A DNA stretch of 64,000 nt from an uncultured archaeon (GCA_938034445.1 CALHLD010000024.1:62001-126000), one strand, 5' to 3'. Numbered from the stretch's first letter, positions 9,357-20,521 are shown. Numbers and translations are program-made. The notes: generated by a model not told the origin, from the sequence alone.

Positions 9357-10679
9357 GTGGGAAAAATAATAATAGTTGGAGGGGGTATAGCTGGTGTATC
9401 ATCTGCGTTAAGTGCAAGGAAACAAAATCAAGAAGATGAAATAATTTTACTAGAAAAAGAAAAATATGTTGGCTATTTAAGAGGAAATTTACCTTACATA
9501 ATCTCAGATAGTATAAGAAATTATGGTACTATAATTCCAACAACCCACTATTTAATTAAAAACAGAGTGAATATACTACTATCTTCCTTTGTGAAAAAAA
9601 TTGATTTAAACAATAAAAAGATAATTTTTATAGACCCAGAAAAACATGAAAGAGCATTAAGTTTCACTAAAATAATAATAGCTACAGGTACAGTGCCTGT
9701 AAAATTAAATGTAAGGGGATGCGAACTTAACGACATCTTTGAATTAAAAACAATAGAAGACGCCATTAAGATAAAAGAAAGTGTAATGAAGAATAGAAAG
9801 GTTGCAATAATAGGAGGTGGACTTGTTGCACTGAAGACCGCAGAAGCATTGCTTAAGAAGAAGTGCAAAATTGTTATGATATCTCCAGAAAAAGAGATTC
9901 TTTATAAAATCTTTGATAAAAATTTTGGGCAAATTATTAGAGAAAAAATAGAAAAAAGTGGAATAGAGGTCATTACTGAGAATAAGGTTAAAGCGTTTTA
10001 TGGAAAAGGAAAAGTGGAAGCGATAGAGACAGAAAAAGGGATAATACCATGTGATTACTCAATCTTAGCTTTAGGTGTAAAACCCAACACAGCTTTAGCA
10101 AGGGAGATAGGAATACCTTTAGGTAAATATGAAGGTATTATTGTAAATGAAAAAATGGAGACAGAAAGGGAAAATGTTTATGCTGCTGGAGATTGTGTTG
10201 AATACACAGATTTTATAACAAAGGAAAAAACACCAATACAGACAACTACATTAGCAATTCAAAGTGGAGAAATTGCTGGAAAAAACGCTGCTGGAGGAAA
10301 TGAAAAAATTGGGAGAGTTATCAGCAATATATGTGCGAAGATCTTTGGTTTTGAAATAGCTTCAGTAGGAATAACATGTAGGGAGGCAAAAGATCTTAAA
10401 AAGAAGATTTTATCAACAAATACAAGTAGACATCCTATGTATTCTAAAGCCAATTCTTACATTAACCTAATATTTGATGGCGAAAATAAGAGACTTATAG
10501 GAGCACAGATGATCGGTAAAAGAGCCGCAACTTGGGGAAATTTTTTGGCACTAGCAATTATTAAAGAAGTTAAAATTGATGAAATAGCATATTTTTGTAA
10601 TTCTTATTCACCTTTCTTAGAAGAGCCGATTGCAGCTATAGTTGGTGCTGCAAAAACGATAATTGATTCAATTGGTTGA
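9357..10679 (+). CDS. FAD/NAD(P)-dependent oxidoreductase (NADH oxidase/CoA-disulfide reductase-like)
   Basis: GTG start; IIIVGGGIAGVSSAL, VAIIGGGLVALKTAE, ENVYAAGDCVEY dinucleotide-binding motifs. Confidence 0.9.
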   Translation: MGKIIIVGGGIAGVSSALSARKQNQEDEIILLEKEKYVGYLRGNLPYIISDSIRNYGTIIPTTHYLIKNRVNILLSSFVKKIDLNNKKIIFIDPEKHERALSFTKIIIATGTVPVKLNVRGCELNDIFELKTIEDAIKIKESVMKNRKVAIIGGGLVALKTAEALLKKKCKIVMISPEKEILYKIFDKNFGQIIREKIEKSGIEVITENKVKAFYGKGKVEAIETEKGIIPCDYSILALGVKPNTALAREIGIPLGKYEGIIVNEKMETERENVYAAGDCVEYTDFITKEKTPIQTTTLAIQSGEIAGKNAAGGNEKIGRVISNICAKIFGFEIASVGITCREAKDLKKKILSTNTSRHPMYSKANSYINLIFDGENKRLIGAQMIGKRAATWGNFLALAIIKEVKIDEIAYFCNSYSPFLEEPIAAIVGAAKTIIDSIG

Positions 10680-11183
10680 AACTTTTTTCAGTTGGACCAC
10701 ATTTATTTTAGTTTCCATAGGTAGCTTAGAAGAAGCAACCTTCAATGCTTCTTTTGCTTTATCAATATTACTGGATTTAACTCTTATCAACATAACTATG
10801 TCATCTATTTTTACACGTGCGGCTAAGCCAACTGGTTTTCCAAAAGCACGACGCATCCCTTCTTGGAGACGGTCAGCACCAGCTGTTGCAATCATCTTAT
10901 TTTCTCTGAGGATAACATGCGGGTATTTTTTAACCAATAAATAGTAATTAGATTCTCCGATTTCTTGTAACTTTTTGTTAGCAGCAACCCTTGCCGCTTC
11001 AAGGGCGTTATGCCTCACTTGAACATTTGCACAGGAAATTAGTTGAAGTTCAACATCATAATCGCCATTAGGATTACCTAAAGAAAACTTTGCTATCTTA
11101 GGATGGGGTACACCACCTACAAATTCCCTTCTAGTATATGGCATTCCTGTTGGATGGCGATAGTTTTTTCCACGCATGATCAA
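10668..11183 (-). CDS. rpl10e: 50S ribosomal protein uL16 (L10e)
   Basis: MRGKNYRHPTGMPYTRREFVGGVPHPKI; archaeal L10e. Confidence 0.97.
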   Translation of the reverse strand: MIMRGKNYRHPTGMPYTRREFVGGVPHPKIAKFSLGNPNGDYDVELQLISCANVQVRHNALEAARVAANKKLQEIGESNYYLLVKKYPHVILRENKMIATAGADRLQEGMRRAFGKPVGLAARVKIDDIVMLIRVKSSNIDKAKEALKVASSKLPMETKINVVQLKKVSTN

Positions 11184-11251
11184 TCACTTCCCCCGATGCG
11201 ATGCCAATATTTAAATTATTGTGCAAGGATAATTTTTAACTAGAGAAGTAT

Positions 11252-12013
11252 ATGCCAGAAATTGCAATTGTAATGGTTGAACCTGAAAACCAAGGAAATA
11301 TTGGCGCAGTAGCAAGAGCTATGAAGAATTTTGGATTAAAAGAACTTTACCTTGTTAGGCCAAAAGATGAGATAGGAGAGTTTGCAAGAAAAATTGCTGC
11401 AAACGCTCAAGATATATTAGATAATGCAAAAATTTTATCTTCATTTGAAGAAGTAAAGAAAAAATTTAACTTAATTTATGGAACTACAGCGATACCTGCT
11501 AAGCGTTCAACAAATGTGTTAAGGATAACTATTACACCAACACAATTAGCCAATACAATTTCAAATGCGAAGGGAAAGATAGCAATATTGCTTGGAAGAG
11601 AAAGTCATGGTTTATCAAATAAAGAGTTAGAAGAATGTGATGCGGTGGTAACTATCCCTTCAAGTCAAGAATATCCAACACTAAATGTAGCTATGGCGGG
11701 AACAATTATCTTTTATGAGCTTTTCCAAAAAATTAGATATAGAAGAAAGAATAAGTTTAGGATAGTAGATAATAAAACTAAAGAGTTACTGATAGAAAAA
11801 TTAAAAGAAATTGTTAGTCGAACAAATCTTCCGCCACATAAAGTTAGGTTGATAATTAGAGCCTTCAGAAACTTTATAGGAAAGAGTGTCCTAAGTGATA
11901 AAGAGGCAAGACTACTACTAACAGCATTTAGTAGGATAGATAAAGCATTTTTACAAAAGGGGAAAAACAATGGTCACAAATTTACCTGCGAAAGCAAAAG
12001 CAATATGGGCTAA
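11252..12013 (+). CDS. trmJ: SpoU-type RNA 2'-O-methyltransferase (TrmJ-like)
   Basis: VMVEPENQGNIGAVARAMKNFGLKELYLV ... LLGRESHGLSNKELEECDAVVTIPSSQEYPTLNVAMAG. Confidence 0.92.
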   Translation: MPEIAIVMVEPENQGNIGAVARAMKNFGLKELYLVRPKDEIGEFARKIAANAQDILDNAKILSSFEEVKKKFNLIYGTTAIPAKRSTNVLRITITPTQLANTISNAKGKIAILLGRESHGLSNKELEECDAVVTIPSSQEYPTLNVAMAGTIIFYELFQKIRYRRKNKFRIVDNKTKELLIEKLKEIVSRTNLPPHKVRLIIRAFRNFIGKSVLSDKEARLLLTAFSRIDKAFLQKGKNNGHKFTCESKSNMG

Positions 12014-13061
12014 AGCGATGATAGTTAAGGATCCAGAAGAAAAACTTGAGCTACTTAAACAATTTTATAGTTCATTTCCAAAGCATAAAGCTACTGAAAG
12101 GTTAGAAGTACAGATAAAAAGGCAAATAAAAAGGCTTGAAGAAGAAATTGAGAATAAAAGGAAAAAACATGGGAAAGTAATTAACATTTGGAATGTAAAG
12201 AAAGAAGGTGACATACAGGTTACAGTTTTGGGAACATTTTATGATACACTAAATTTTTTTGAAAAAATTGTAGGATTAGAGATTGACCAGTTTGAGGTAT
12301 ATACAAGACCACAGATTGGTACACTTAAAATCGATTCAATACTTTTGCAAGTACTTTTATGCCCATTTGATGAATCAATTGGAGAAGAAAAGCAAAAAAA
12401 AATTAGTAATCTACTTTATAATGCAGACTTATTTCTAATAATTTTACCTAACAGTAACTATATCACTTATTTTAACAAACTAATTTCATGGCTTGAACAG
12501 AATAACATAATATTAAATGCAAAAAGAAAAGAGGTTAAAATTGAGAGAACTTCAGAGGGGGGAATTAGAATTGTTGGCAAATCAAAGTTCATTACGGATG
12601 AAGAGATAAAAAACTTTCTTAGGGAATATAATATAGTTAATGGAATTGTAAAAGTATCTATTGAAACAACTTTAGAAGATTTGGAGACTGTTATTTTTGG
12701 ACAAGTTAGTAAACCTGCAATACTTTTATGCAATAATATAGAACAAGAAAGGGAAATAAAAAAATACTATACAGAGGTATATAATCTGAAAGTGTTTTTT
12801 GAACAAAAAGAATTGTTAAAGAGCGTCCTTGAAATACTTGGAGTAATAAGAGTATATACAAGGAGAAAGGATGGTGTTGTAGCAGAACGCCCTTTATTAG
12901 TTGAAAAAGGAAAGACGGTAATAGATGTTGCAAAAATCATTCATAAGGAGATGGCTAAAAATTTCCTATATGCAAAACTTAATAGAAATGGAGAAGAATT
13001 AAAGGTTGGCAAATACTTTATACTAGAAGATGGGGACATAGTTGAGATAAGATCACGTTAA
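11970..13061 (+). CDS. DRG-like protein with degenerate G domain and intact TGS domain
   Basis: DRG-type N-terminus MVTNLPAKAKAIWAKAM...FYSSFPKHKATERL and VKIERTSEGGIRIVG, C-terminal TGS; no P-loop, DxxG or NKxD found. Confidence 0.8.
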   Translation: MVTNLPAKAKAIWAKAMIVKDPEEKLELLKQFYSSFPKHKATERLEVQIKRQIKRLEEEIENKRKKHGKVINIWNVKKEGDIQVTVLGTFYDTLNFFEKIVGLEIDQFEVYTRPQIGTLKIDSILLQVLLCPFDESIGEEKQKKISNLLYNADLFLIILPNSNYITYFNKLISWLEQNNIILNAKRKEVKIERTSEGGIRIVGKSKFITDEEIKNFLREYNIVNGIVKVSIETTLEDLETVIFGQVSKPAILLCNNIEQEREIKKYYTEVYNLKVFFEQKELLKSVLEILGVIRVYTRRKDGVVAERPLLVEKGKTVIDVAKIIHKEMAKNFLYAKLNRNGEELKVGKYFILEDGDIVEIRSR

Positions 13062-13598
13062 CCTTTTACATTTATAAAGTAGAATATGTTCAAACAAAAA
13101 TTCTTCTCTTAATATCTCTTCATAACTGAAATTATTTTCTTTTAAAAAATTAGTAATTTTAGATAGATTTGAGAGTGTTGAGGCAACGAAAAATATTGAG
13201 CCATTAACTTTTAGTAGTCTAAAAGAATTTTTTAAAAAAGTTATAGTAACTTCACAGCCTTCATGCCCACCATTAATTGTAATATCGTTAATTGATTCTG
13301 ATGGAAGATAAGGGGGGTTAAAAATAATAGTATCAAAAGAAAAAGGTCTAAAGCATGATGCAGAATCACAGCAAACAAGATCAATTTTTAAATTAAATAT
13401 ATTTTTGGTTTTAAATTCTTTTAAAACATCAAAGTTTATATCACAACCTACATAAAATTCGGATTTATCATTAATCGACTCTGCGACTTTTCCGGATCCA
13501 AAACCAATTTCTAGAACCCTACCTAAAGTATTATATGAATCAAGTCCTCTTATTAGTAAAAAAGTATCTTCTGCAGGTAAGTACATGTTATATAGCAA
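13053..13598 (-). CDS. HemK/PrmC-like N5-glutamine methyltransferase (Mtq2-like)
   Basis: YLPAEDTFLLIRGL, VLEIGFGSG, IFNPPYLP motifs. Confidence 0.88.
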   Translation of the reverse strand: MLYNMYLPAEDTFLLIRGLDSYNTLGRVLEIGFGSGKVAESINDKSEFYVGCDINFDVLKEFKTKNIFNLKIDLVCCDSASCFRPFSFDTIIFNPPYLPSESINDITINGGHEGCEVTITFLKNSFRLLKVNGSIFFVASTLSNLSKITNFLKENNFSYEEILREEFLFEHILLYKCKRLT

Positions 13599-13605
13599 AA
13601 ATTTT

Positions 13606-14349
13606 TTACTTTAATAAAATTTTTGCTATAGAAAAACATTCATGAGGGGTGAGATTTTCTACACGTGCATCTAAATTTAAATTCAAGTTCCTTTCTAAAT
13701 TGGTGAAGTTATTTTTATTTAAATGTTTTATAACTGTTCTTACCTTTTTCCCTCTAAATGTGAAAAGAAAATTGATATTTTTAATTAAATCATCATTCAA
13801 TATATGCTGATTTTTTGGCTCAAATTTTACAATGTAAGAAGAAACCTTTGGAATAGGATAAAAAGCTGTAGGAGGAATCTTATCATAAACATTTATTTTA
13901 AAAGCAAGTTGCGCTATAACTGAAATAGCTTTATAGTTCTTTGATGGTGGTTGCGCAATTAATTTTTCAACAAAATCTTTTTGCAATGTAACAGTTGCAG
14001 AGAAAAATGATTTTGATGTAAGCCAATAAACAAATCTTTTAGAAATACAATAGGGCAAATTCGACACCACCTTATCGAATGTATAGTTTGTCTTTAACGC
14101 ATCACCATTAATCAATATTAAATTTCTGTATTTGGCAATTATCTTTTGACTTTCTTTAAATAATTTTTTATCTATTTCATACGAGATAACAGTGTTTGCT
14201 TTTTCGCACAACCTTTTAGTTAGCTCACCGTAGCCTGTTCCAATTTCAAGTACGATATCATTTGGTTTAACATCAGATAAGAGTAACAAACGCTCTATAT
14301 AAAATGGGTTTACAATAAAATTTTGGCCTAATCTTTTATTGTAGCTCAA
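13606..14349 (-). CDS. ksgA: rRNA adenine dimethyltransferase KsgA/Dim1
   Basis: LGQNFIVNPFYIERLL, VLEIGTGYGELTKRL, VVSNLPYCIS. Confidence 0.95.
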   Translation of the reverse strand: MSYNKRLGQNFIVNPFYIERLLLLSDVKPNDIVLEIGTGYGELTKRLCEKANTVISYEIDKKLFKESQKIIAKYRNLILINGDALKTNYTFDKVVSNLPYCISKRFVYWLTSKSFFSATVTLQKDFVEKLIAQPPSKNYKAISVIAQLAFKINVYDKIPPTAFYPIPKVSSYIVKFEPKNQHILNDDLIKNINFLFTFRGKKVRTVIKHLNKNNFTNLERNLNLNLDARVENLTPHECFSIAKILLK

Positions 14350-14980
14350 GAGACTTCTTTGATTTTAAAATTTTACTTTTAATCTTTTTAATTCTATAGA
14401 ACTCTTCCCGTTCCATTTCACTTATTCGGAGTGAAATGAACATTATGGCTCTTTCTATTGACGGGATCACATAATATTTTAATGAATTCACCCGAATTTT
14501 TGTTGAACGAACTGCTTCTGCTAATGCTAAAATTATTTGTTGAAGTTCAATTAACTTTATTAATGCAGTAATAACTTTTTCTGTTTCAGAAAACACTTTT
14601 TCTGATGTAGGATGGAGATCCAAAACTGTAGAATAAAAATTTGCAAAGGAGTTCTTTTGGAAGATAACAATTTGTGGAAAAGATATACCCATAACAGAGT
14701 TGAATGTAACTTCAGCATCTAAAGCACCTTGCATTAGATTTATAAAATTATGAAAACTTTGCTGATCAGAAAAAGCCTTAATAGCAATTACCGTAGTATA
14801 AACTTCTTTTAGAGAGAAAGAAACTTTTTTAGATTGTTCGACAAATTCTCTTACATACTTTGACAACTCAATTAGTAGGACGTCAAGTTTTTGCTGCAAA
14901 AGCTCTTGCCCCCGTTTGGCGGCTTGTAATCTCTTTTTTAGCCTTAAAAGTTCACTTCTAGTAGCCTTTAATTGGGACAT
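14336..14980 (-). CDS. atpD: A/V-type ATPase subunit D
   Basis: LKATRSELLRLKKRLQAAKRGQELLQQKLDVL; follows atpB. Confidence 0.95.
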   Translation of the reverse strand: MSQLKATRSELLRLKKRLQAAKRGQELLQQKLDVLLIELSKYVREFVEQSKKVSFSLKEVYTTVIAIKAFSDQQSFHNFINLMQGALDAEVTFNSVMGISFPQIVIFQKNSFANFYSTVLDLHPTSEKVFSETEKVITALIKLIELQQIILALAEAVRSTKIRVNSLKYYVIPSIERAIMFISLRISEMEREEFYRIKKIKSKILKSKKSLELQ

Positions 14981-14981
14981 A

Positions 14982-16388
14982 TTATGACACTCTAGATCTT
15001 TTAGAAGGATGATACTTTTGGATTGTATTTAAACTAATTCTTTTCAATTCACTTTCTGGGAAAGATGATAGAATGTTCCATCCAATATCTAATGTTTGTT
15101 CGATACTTCTTTCTTCATACCTACCTTGTGACACAAATTCTTTTTCAAATCTGTCTGCAGCCCTTAGATATAAGTGGTCACGCTCTGTTAAAGCTTCTTC
15201 ACCCACAACAGCCACCAGTTCACGTAAGCTTCTTCCCTCCGCATACATGTAGTATAATTGGTCAGAAAGTTCTCTATGATCGTCTCTGGTTTTATTTTGA
15301 CCTATTGCTTCTTTCATTAACCTTGAAAGCGAAGGCAAAACGTCTATAGGAGGATATATACCACGTCTATGCAAAGCACGATCTATTATTATTTGCCCTT
15401 CTGTTATATATCCGGTTAAGTCTGGAATAGGATGGGTAATATCATCGTTTGGCATAGTTAGAATTGGCATTTGAGTAATTGAACCCAGTTTTCCAAGAAC
15501 ACGACCTGTTCTTTCATAGATTGAGGCAAGATCAGTATACATGTAACCAGGATAGCCTCTTCGTCCTGGAACCTCTTCTCTAGCTGCAGAAATTTCTCTT
15601 AGAGCTTCACAGTAATTGGTCATATCTGTAATTATTACCAAAACATGATAATCTTCTTCGAAAGCAAGGTATTCGGCTGTCGTTAATGCAAGTCTTGGTG
15701 TTAAAATTCTTTCAATAGCAGGGTCTTGAGCTAAATTTATAAATAAAACAGACCTACTTAAAGCGCCACTTTCCTCAAATGAATTTATAAAAAATCTTGC
15801 TTCATCAACAGTTATACCAAGTGCGGCGAATATTAAAAGAAATTTTTCTTCGGTTTTTCTGACTTTTGCTTGTCTTGCAATTTGAGCAGCTATTTCATTA
15901 TGTGGTAGACCGTTACCAGAAAATAGAGGTAATTTTTGACCTCTTGATAAAGTGTTCATACCATCTATTGCAGAAATTCCTGTTTGAATAAAATCTGTGG
16001 GATAAGCTCTTGATTTTGGATTTATTGGAGAACCATTAACATCTAACTTTTCTTTAGGAATAATTGGTGGCCCATTATCAATAACCTTTCCTGAACCATT
16101 AAACATTCTTCCAATTACATCTGTTGAAACTGCAAATCTTAGTGGTTCACCTGTAAAGCGTACAACAGTATGCTCCCTACTTAAGCCACCTGAACCTTCA
16201 AAGACTTGCACTACTGCCATTTCAAATGAAGTCTCTAGGACTTGACCATGCCTTACTGAACCGTCTTGAGCAACAATTTCTACATATTCACCATATGCCA
16301 CATTTCTTGTTTCTTGAACAAATAAAAGAGGACCTGAAATCCCACTAACAGTTTTGAACTCCCTTGTAATTATAGATTTTGTTGTCAA
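14982..16388 (-). CDS. atpB: A/V-type ATPase subunit B
   Basis: [11 protein letters not shown]...[19 protein letters not shown]...[25 protein letters not shown]. Confidence 0.98.
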   Translation of the reverse strand: MTTKSIITREFKTVSGISGPLLFVQETRNVAYGEYVEIVAQDGSVRHGQVLETSFEMAVVQVFEGSGGLSREHTVVRFTGEPLRFAVSTDVIGRMFNGSGKVIDNGPPIIPKEKLDVNGSPINPKSRAYPTDFIQTGISAIDGMNTLSRGQKLPLFSGNGLPHNEIAAQIARQAKVRKTEEKFLLIFAALGITVDEARFFINSFEESGALSRSVLFINLAQDPAIERILTPRLALTTAEYLAFEEDYHVLVIITDMTNYCEALREISAAREEVPGRRGYPGYMYTDLASIYERTGRVLGKLGSITQMPILTMPNDDITHPIPDLTGYITEGQIIIDRALHRRGIYPPIDVLPSLSRLMKEAIGQNKTRDDHRELSDQLYYMYAEGRSLRELVAVVGEEALTERDHLYLRAADRFEKEFVSQGRYEERSIEQTLDIGWNILSSFPESELKRISLNTIQKYHPSKRSRVS

Positions 16389-18175
16389 CTTTTAACACCT
16401 AAAGCTAAAGAGGATAGGTCTTCTTTTAAACGTGCTAGAAGATCAAAGTAAAATGCTTCAAATTCTTCATTAGGAATAAATTTCATTCTACCTAATTCCT
16501 GAACTGAAGGAAGTGAATTTATTTTACTTACTTGAACACCATTACCTACCAGCTTCTTTGATTCATTATAAAAATACGAGAGAAGACACATCATATAATA
16601 ATTTTTCTTTAGGTCACAATATGAGTCTGCAGCTGAATAAGCATGTTGCATTAAATAGTCTTCCCGTATTTTACGTGCATACTCTAGTATAAGTTTTTGA
16701 ACTTCAGAGAGTGCATCAGGTCCCACAAGTCGTACAATTTCAATTAATTCCTCTTCTTCTTGTAAAACTTGCATGAACTCTTTAGTTAAATTTGGCCAAT
16801 TAGGAAAATATTTAACAAACCATAAATCTAGTTCATTTTTATACAGACTATAGCTAGTCAACCAATTTATTGCTGGAAAATGTCTTCTTTGAGCTAAGCT
16901 AGTATCTAGGGCCCAAAAAACCTTAACTACTCTCAGAGTACTTTGAGTTACAGGTTCTGAGAAATCGGCACCGGGAGGAGAGACGGCACCAACAACTGAT
17001 ATGGAACCATACCTTTCATCTGAACCTAAAACTTCACAGCGGCCAGCTCTTTCATAGAATTCAGCAATTCTTGACGATAGATAAGCGGGATAGCCTTCTT
17101 CGCCAGGCATTTCCTCAAGACGACCTGAAATTTCTCTTAGAGCTTCAGCCCATCTAGAAGTAGAGTCAGCCATCAGGGCTACATCATATCCCATATCTCT
17201 ATAGTATTCTGCTATTGTCATGCCAGTATAAATGCTGGCTTCTCTTGCAGCTATTGGCATATTACTTACATTTGCTATTAAGATAGTTCTATTTATCAAT
17301 GGTAGACCTGAACGAGGGTCTTTTAATTCAGGGAATCTTTCCAGAACTTCTGCCATTTCATTACCTCTTTCCCCACAACCTATATATACAATTACATTAG
17401 CGTCAGCCCATTGTGCAAGTTGGTGTTGCATAACAGTTTTTCCGGTACCAAATCCACCTGGAATTGCAGCGGTACCACCTTTTGCTATAGGGAATAAAGC
17501 ATCAATTATTCTCTGACCAGTTATAAGAGGAAGATGTGTACTTACACGTCTTTTAATTGGTCTTGGCTTTCTAATCGGCCATTTGGTAACCATCTTCACT
17601 TCTAAAATATTATTATTGCCACAATCTATTTTTGCAATCGTTTCATCTATAGTATAATCGCCTTCCTCAATAATGTAGGAAATCAGACCGTTTTTTGTTT
17701 GCGGAGGGACCATTATAGCATGCCTTTCTAAAAGAGGAGATTCCTTAACATATCCAAGTATGTCGCCGCCTACAACTTTATCACCTGCTTTTTTAGTTGG
17801 AATAAAATGCCATTTTTTGTTTCTTGGTAAAGCATCAGGGTATATTCCTCTTCTTATAAAGAAACCAGACTCCTTCTCTAAGAATGTTAAGGGCCTTTGT
17901 ATACCATCAAAAATTTGATTTAAAAGACCAGGACCTAACTCGACAGAAAGCAGTGCCCCTGTTGGTTCTACAGGCTCTCCTGGTGATACACCTGTTGTAT
18001 CTTCGTAAACTTGTATTACCGCATTATCACCCTCTATTCTAATGACTTCACCTATTATTCTATCTAATCCAACCTTTACCATTTCATACATTGTGATGTT
18101 TTCCATATTTTCTGCAAAGACTACAGGCCCAACGACCTTTTTAATTATACCGAATTTCAACTTTTGCTTAAGCAT
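16385..18175 (-). CDS. atpA: A/V-type ATPase catalytic subunit A
   Basis: [38 protein letters not shown]-loop and [17 protein letters not shown]. Confidence 0.98.
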   Translation of the reverse strand: MLKQKLKFGIIKKVVGPVVFAENMENITMYEMVKVGLDRIIGEVIRIEGDNAVIQVYEDTTGVSPGEPVEPTGALLSVELGPGLLNQIFDGIQRPLTFLEKESGFFIRRGIYPDALPRNKKWHFIPTKKAGDKVVGGDILGYVKESPLLERHAIMVPPQTKNGLISYIIEEGDYTIDETIAKIDCGNNNILEVKMVTKWPIRKPRPIKRRVSTHLPLITGQRIIDALFPIAKGGTAAIPGGFGTGKTVMQHQLAQWADANVIVYIGCGERGNEMAEVLERFPELKDPRSGLPLINRTILIANVSNMPIAAREASIYTGMTIAEYYRDMGYDVALMADSTSRWAEALREISGRLEEMPGEEGYPAYLSSRIAEFYERAGRCEVLGSDERYGSISVVGAVSPPGADFSEPVTQSTLRVVKVFWALDTSLAQRRHFPAINWLTSYSLYKNELDLWFVKYFPNWPNLTKEFMQVLQEEEELIEIVRLVGPDALSEVQKLILEYARKIREDYLMQHAYSAADSYCDLKKNYYMMCLLSYFYNESKKLVGNGVQVSKINSLPSVQELGRMKFIPNEEFEAFYFDLLARLKEDLSSLALGVKS

Positions 18176-18277
18176 TCCTTACCACCACTATTTAGAAAGT
18201 ACCTATTTTAAAGATTAATTTTGGTTTTAGAGAAAGGAAAGTAATAAATATTAAATAACCAAGGGCTTTAATGCATA

Positions 18278-18745
18278 GTGAGCCCAATGACAACAGCATA
18301 CGAGGTACCAGCAGACCTATTAATAAAAAGATTGGCAGAGTATATTAGGAATAATGTAACTCAGGTCACGCCTCCAGAATGGTCTTTCTATGTGAAGACG
18401 GGTGCACATAGAGAGAGACCGCCTCATGATAAAAATTGGTGGTATTTTAGAGCAGCCTCACTTTTAAGAAAGATATATTTATATGGACCTATTGGAGTAA
18501 ATGAGCTTAAATCCATGTATGGTGGTGCACGAAGTAGTAAGCATACAATAAGACATCATAAGGATGCAGGAGGATGTGGAATACGTAAAGTTTTACAACA
18601 GTTAGAAAATGCAGGTTTAATCACTAAATTAGAGGGAAAGGGAAGGGTATTGACAAGTAAAGGAAGAAGCCTTGTAGACAGATTAAGTCGAGAATTACTT
18701 GAGTCACTTGCAAATGATAAACCTGAATTAAAAAAATATCTTTAG
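18278..18745 (+). CDS. rps19e: 30S ribosomal protein eS19
   Basis: YEVPADLLIKRLAEYIRNN...WWYFRAASLLRKIYLYGPIGVNELKSMYGG. Confidence 0.96.
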   Translation: MSPMTTAYEVPADLLIKRLAEYIRNNVTQVTPPEWSFYVKTGAHRERPPHDKNWWYFRAASLLRKIYLYGPIGVNELKSMYGGARSSKHTIRHHKDAGGCGIRKVLQQLENAGLITKLEGKGRVLTSKGRSLVDRLSRELLESLANDKPELKKYL

Positions 18746-19027
18746 GTGATTAAAATGTGCGCTTATGTACCAAGCCAACCCCCAAAGGAAGAAGAAAAAC
18801 AACTTAAACTTAGGATCATTAGAACCTTTTTAACTCCTGAGGCAAGACAACGTTTAAACAATGTTAGAATTGTTAAACCGGAAATTGCAGAATTTGTTGA
18901 AAATCAAATAGTCCAATTGGTATTATCAGGAAAATTAAAAAGACAAATAACTGAGGAAGAGATTAAAGAAATATTAAGTAACATTGCAGAGAGGGAGAGG
19001 AGAGAATTCAAAATAAGGAGGGTTTAA
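18746..19027 (+). CDS. PDCD5-like DNA-binding protein
   Basis: LTPEARQRLNNVRIVKPEIAEFVENQIVQLVLSGKL; downstream of rps19e. Confidence 0.92.
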   Translation: MIKMCAYVPSQPPKEEEKQLKLRIIRTFLTPEARQRLNNVRIVKPEIAEFVENQIVQLVLSGKLKRQITEEEIKEILSNIAERERREFKIRRV

Positions 19028-19030
19028 CAT

Positions 19031-19186
19031 ATGGGCGCTATAAAAACTAAAGGTTTAAAACGTAAACTTTTAGTTGAATATTCAAAGGCTCAGGGAGTGC
19101 CAACTTGGGTGGTATTAAAAACAAAAATGAAGGTAAGAACAAACCCTCAACGTAGACATTGGAGAAGAAGAAAATTAAAGCTTTAA
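19031..19186 (+). CDS. rpl39e: 50S ribosomal protein eL39 (not in track)
   Basis: Translation [51 protein letters not shown]; 51 aa eL39. Confidence 0.96.
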   Translation: MGAIKTKGLKRKLLVEYSKAQGVPTWVVLKTKMKVRTNPQRRHWRRRKLKL

Positions 19187-19201
19187 GAAGGTGAACATAG
19201 T

Positions 19202-19468
19202 ATGCCAGATAATAGGTTGGATGAAGTAATTTTTACTGTACCGTTATGGAAGGCGTATAAATCAGAAACGAATAAGAGGGCTAAAAGAGCGGTTTCAGTT
19301 TTAAAAGAGGAAGTTTTAAAAAGAGTAAAAAGTGAAGAAGCAAATATAGTCATAGATCAGATAGTGAATCAGAAAATTTGGAAGAGAGGGATAAGAAGAC
19401 CGCCACGTAAAATATTGGTTAAACTTAAGAGACAGGAGGATGGAAAAATATTAGTTACATTACCCTAG
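19202..19468 (+). CDS. rpl31e: 50S ribosomal protein eL31
   Basis: IFTVPLWKAYKSETNKRAKRAVSVLKEEV; follows eL39. Confidence 0.93.
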   Translation: MPDNRLDEVIFTVPLWKAYKSETNKRAKRAVSVLKEEVLKRVKSEEANIVIDQIVNQKIWKRGIRRPPRKILVKLKRQEDGKILVTLP

Positions 19469-19773
19469 TCAACAAAAAGTCTATACATACCATTGCATTT
19501 TAAACAAATAACTTTAACATGTAACTTAGGTGTATTTAAAATTCGTATTTTAGAGTCAATACCTGGAAATATTGGAGCTTTACATCTTTTACAAAAAAAG
19601 AGCTTATAAGGATAGGGTAAACGCAAATTAAATTTTAAAGATAACCTTTTTATAAGTTCCAACTGCTTTTCCCCTATTTCTTTATTGATAATTGAGTAGT
19701 GTATAGCATTTGAAAAAAGGATTTGTATTCTTTCTAATGCGATCTTTTTTTGTAATCTTTTGATTTTCTTCAT
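19465..19773 (-). CDS. rnp4: RNase P protein component 4 (Rpp21/Rpr2 family)
   Basis: Basic helical N-terminus; YKLFFCKRCKAPIFPG...VICLKCNGMYR zinc site. Confidence 0.82.
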   Translation of the reverse strand: MKKIKRLQKKIALERIQILFSNAIHYSIINKEIGEKQLELIKRLSLKFNLRLPYPYKLFFCKRCKAPIFPGIDSKIRILNTPKLHVKVICLKCNGMYRLFVD

Positions 19774-19804
19774 CAGAGAGGGAATAAGATAAAGTTAAAT
19801 AAAA

Positions 19805-20521
19805 ATGTTTGAAAAAGAGATTATCATGATAAATCCAATTTTTATATTAGCAGAAACTGCATTAGAAACAATACCATTAGAAATAAGAGATGATAGAATA
19901 ATAGTAAATTATTGTAAAAAAAGGAGGAAGAAGCCATCAGAAGTTCTTTTAGATCAAAGTTATCATCATAAAGCAATTTTTCAGTTAAAAGACCATGAGA
20001 AAAGAGGTAGACCGGATATTGCACACTTTTCATTACTTGAGGCAACAAGTATTCCCCTATATTTTGAAAATAAGATAACAGTTTATGTACATACTTTAGA
20101 TGATAAAATAATAGAGTTAGGAGCCAACGTTCGACTGCCACGAGTTTATGAAAGATTTGTAGGATTAATTGAAAAGCTATATTCTGAAAATATTATAAAA
20201 AGTGAAGGAAAGATTTTATTAAAATTATATAAGGGGACATTAAAAGATTTGCTTTCTAAAATTAAGCCATCCATTGTTATCGGATTATCACGCCTAGGAG
20301 AAAAAAGTAATTTTGAAAAAGTTGCACTTTTAGGACTAAAATTTGAAAGACCCGCTTTTATAGTTGGAGGGTTCGCAAAAGGAACATTTAAAGATGAACA
20401 TAAGCTATTAATGAACCACATACTTTCTGTTAGCAATTATTCTCTTGATGCTCATGTGGTAACAGCAAGATTACTTTATGAAATAGAAAAAATTATGATT
20501 ATAATGAAAGTTAAATTTTAA
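19805..20521 (+). CDS. nep1: Nep1/Emg1 rRNA pseudouridine N1-methyltransferase
   Basis: LDQSYHHKAIFQLKDHEKRGRPDIAHFSLLEATSIPLY...VHTLDDKIIELGANVRLPRVYERFVGLIEKL. Confidence 0.93.
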   Translation: MFEKEIIMINPIFILAETALETIPLEIRDDRIIVNYCKKRRKKPSEVLLDQSYHHKAIFQLKDHEKRGRPDIAHFSLLEATSIPLYFENKITVYVHTLDDKIIELGANVRLPRVYERFVGLIEKLYSENIIKSEGKILLKLYKGTLKDLLSKIKPSIVIGLSRLGEKSNFEKVALLGLKFERPAFIVGGFAKGTFKDEHKLLMNHILSVSNYSLDAHVVTARLLYEIEKIMIIMKVKF

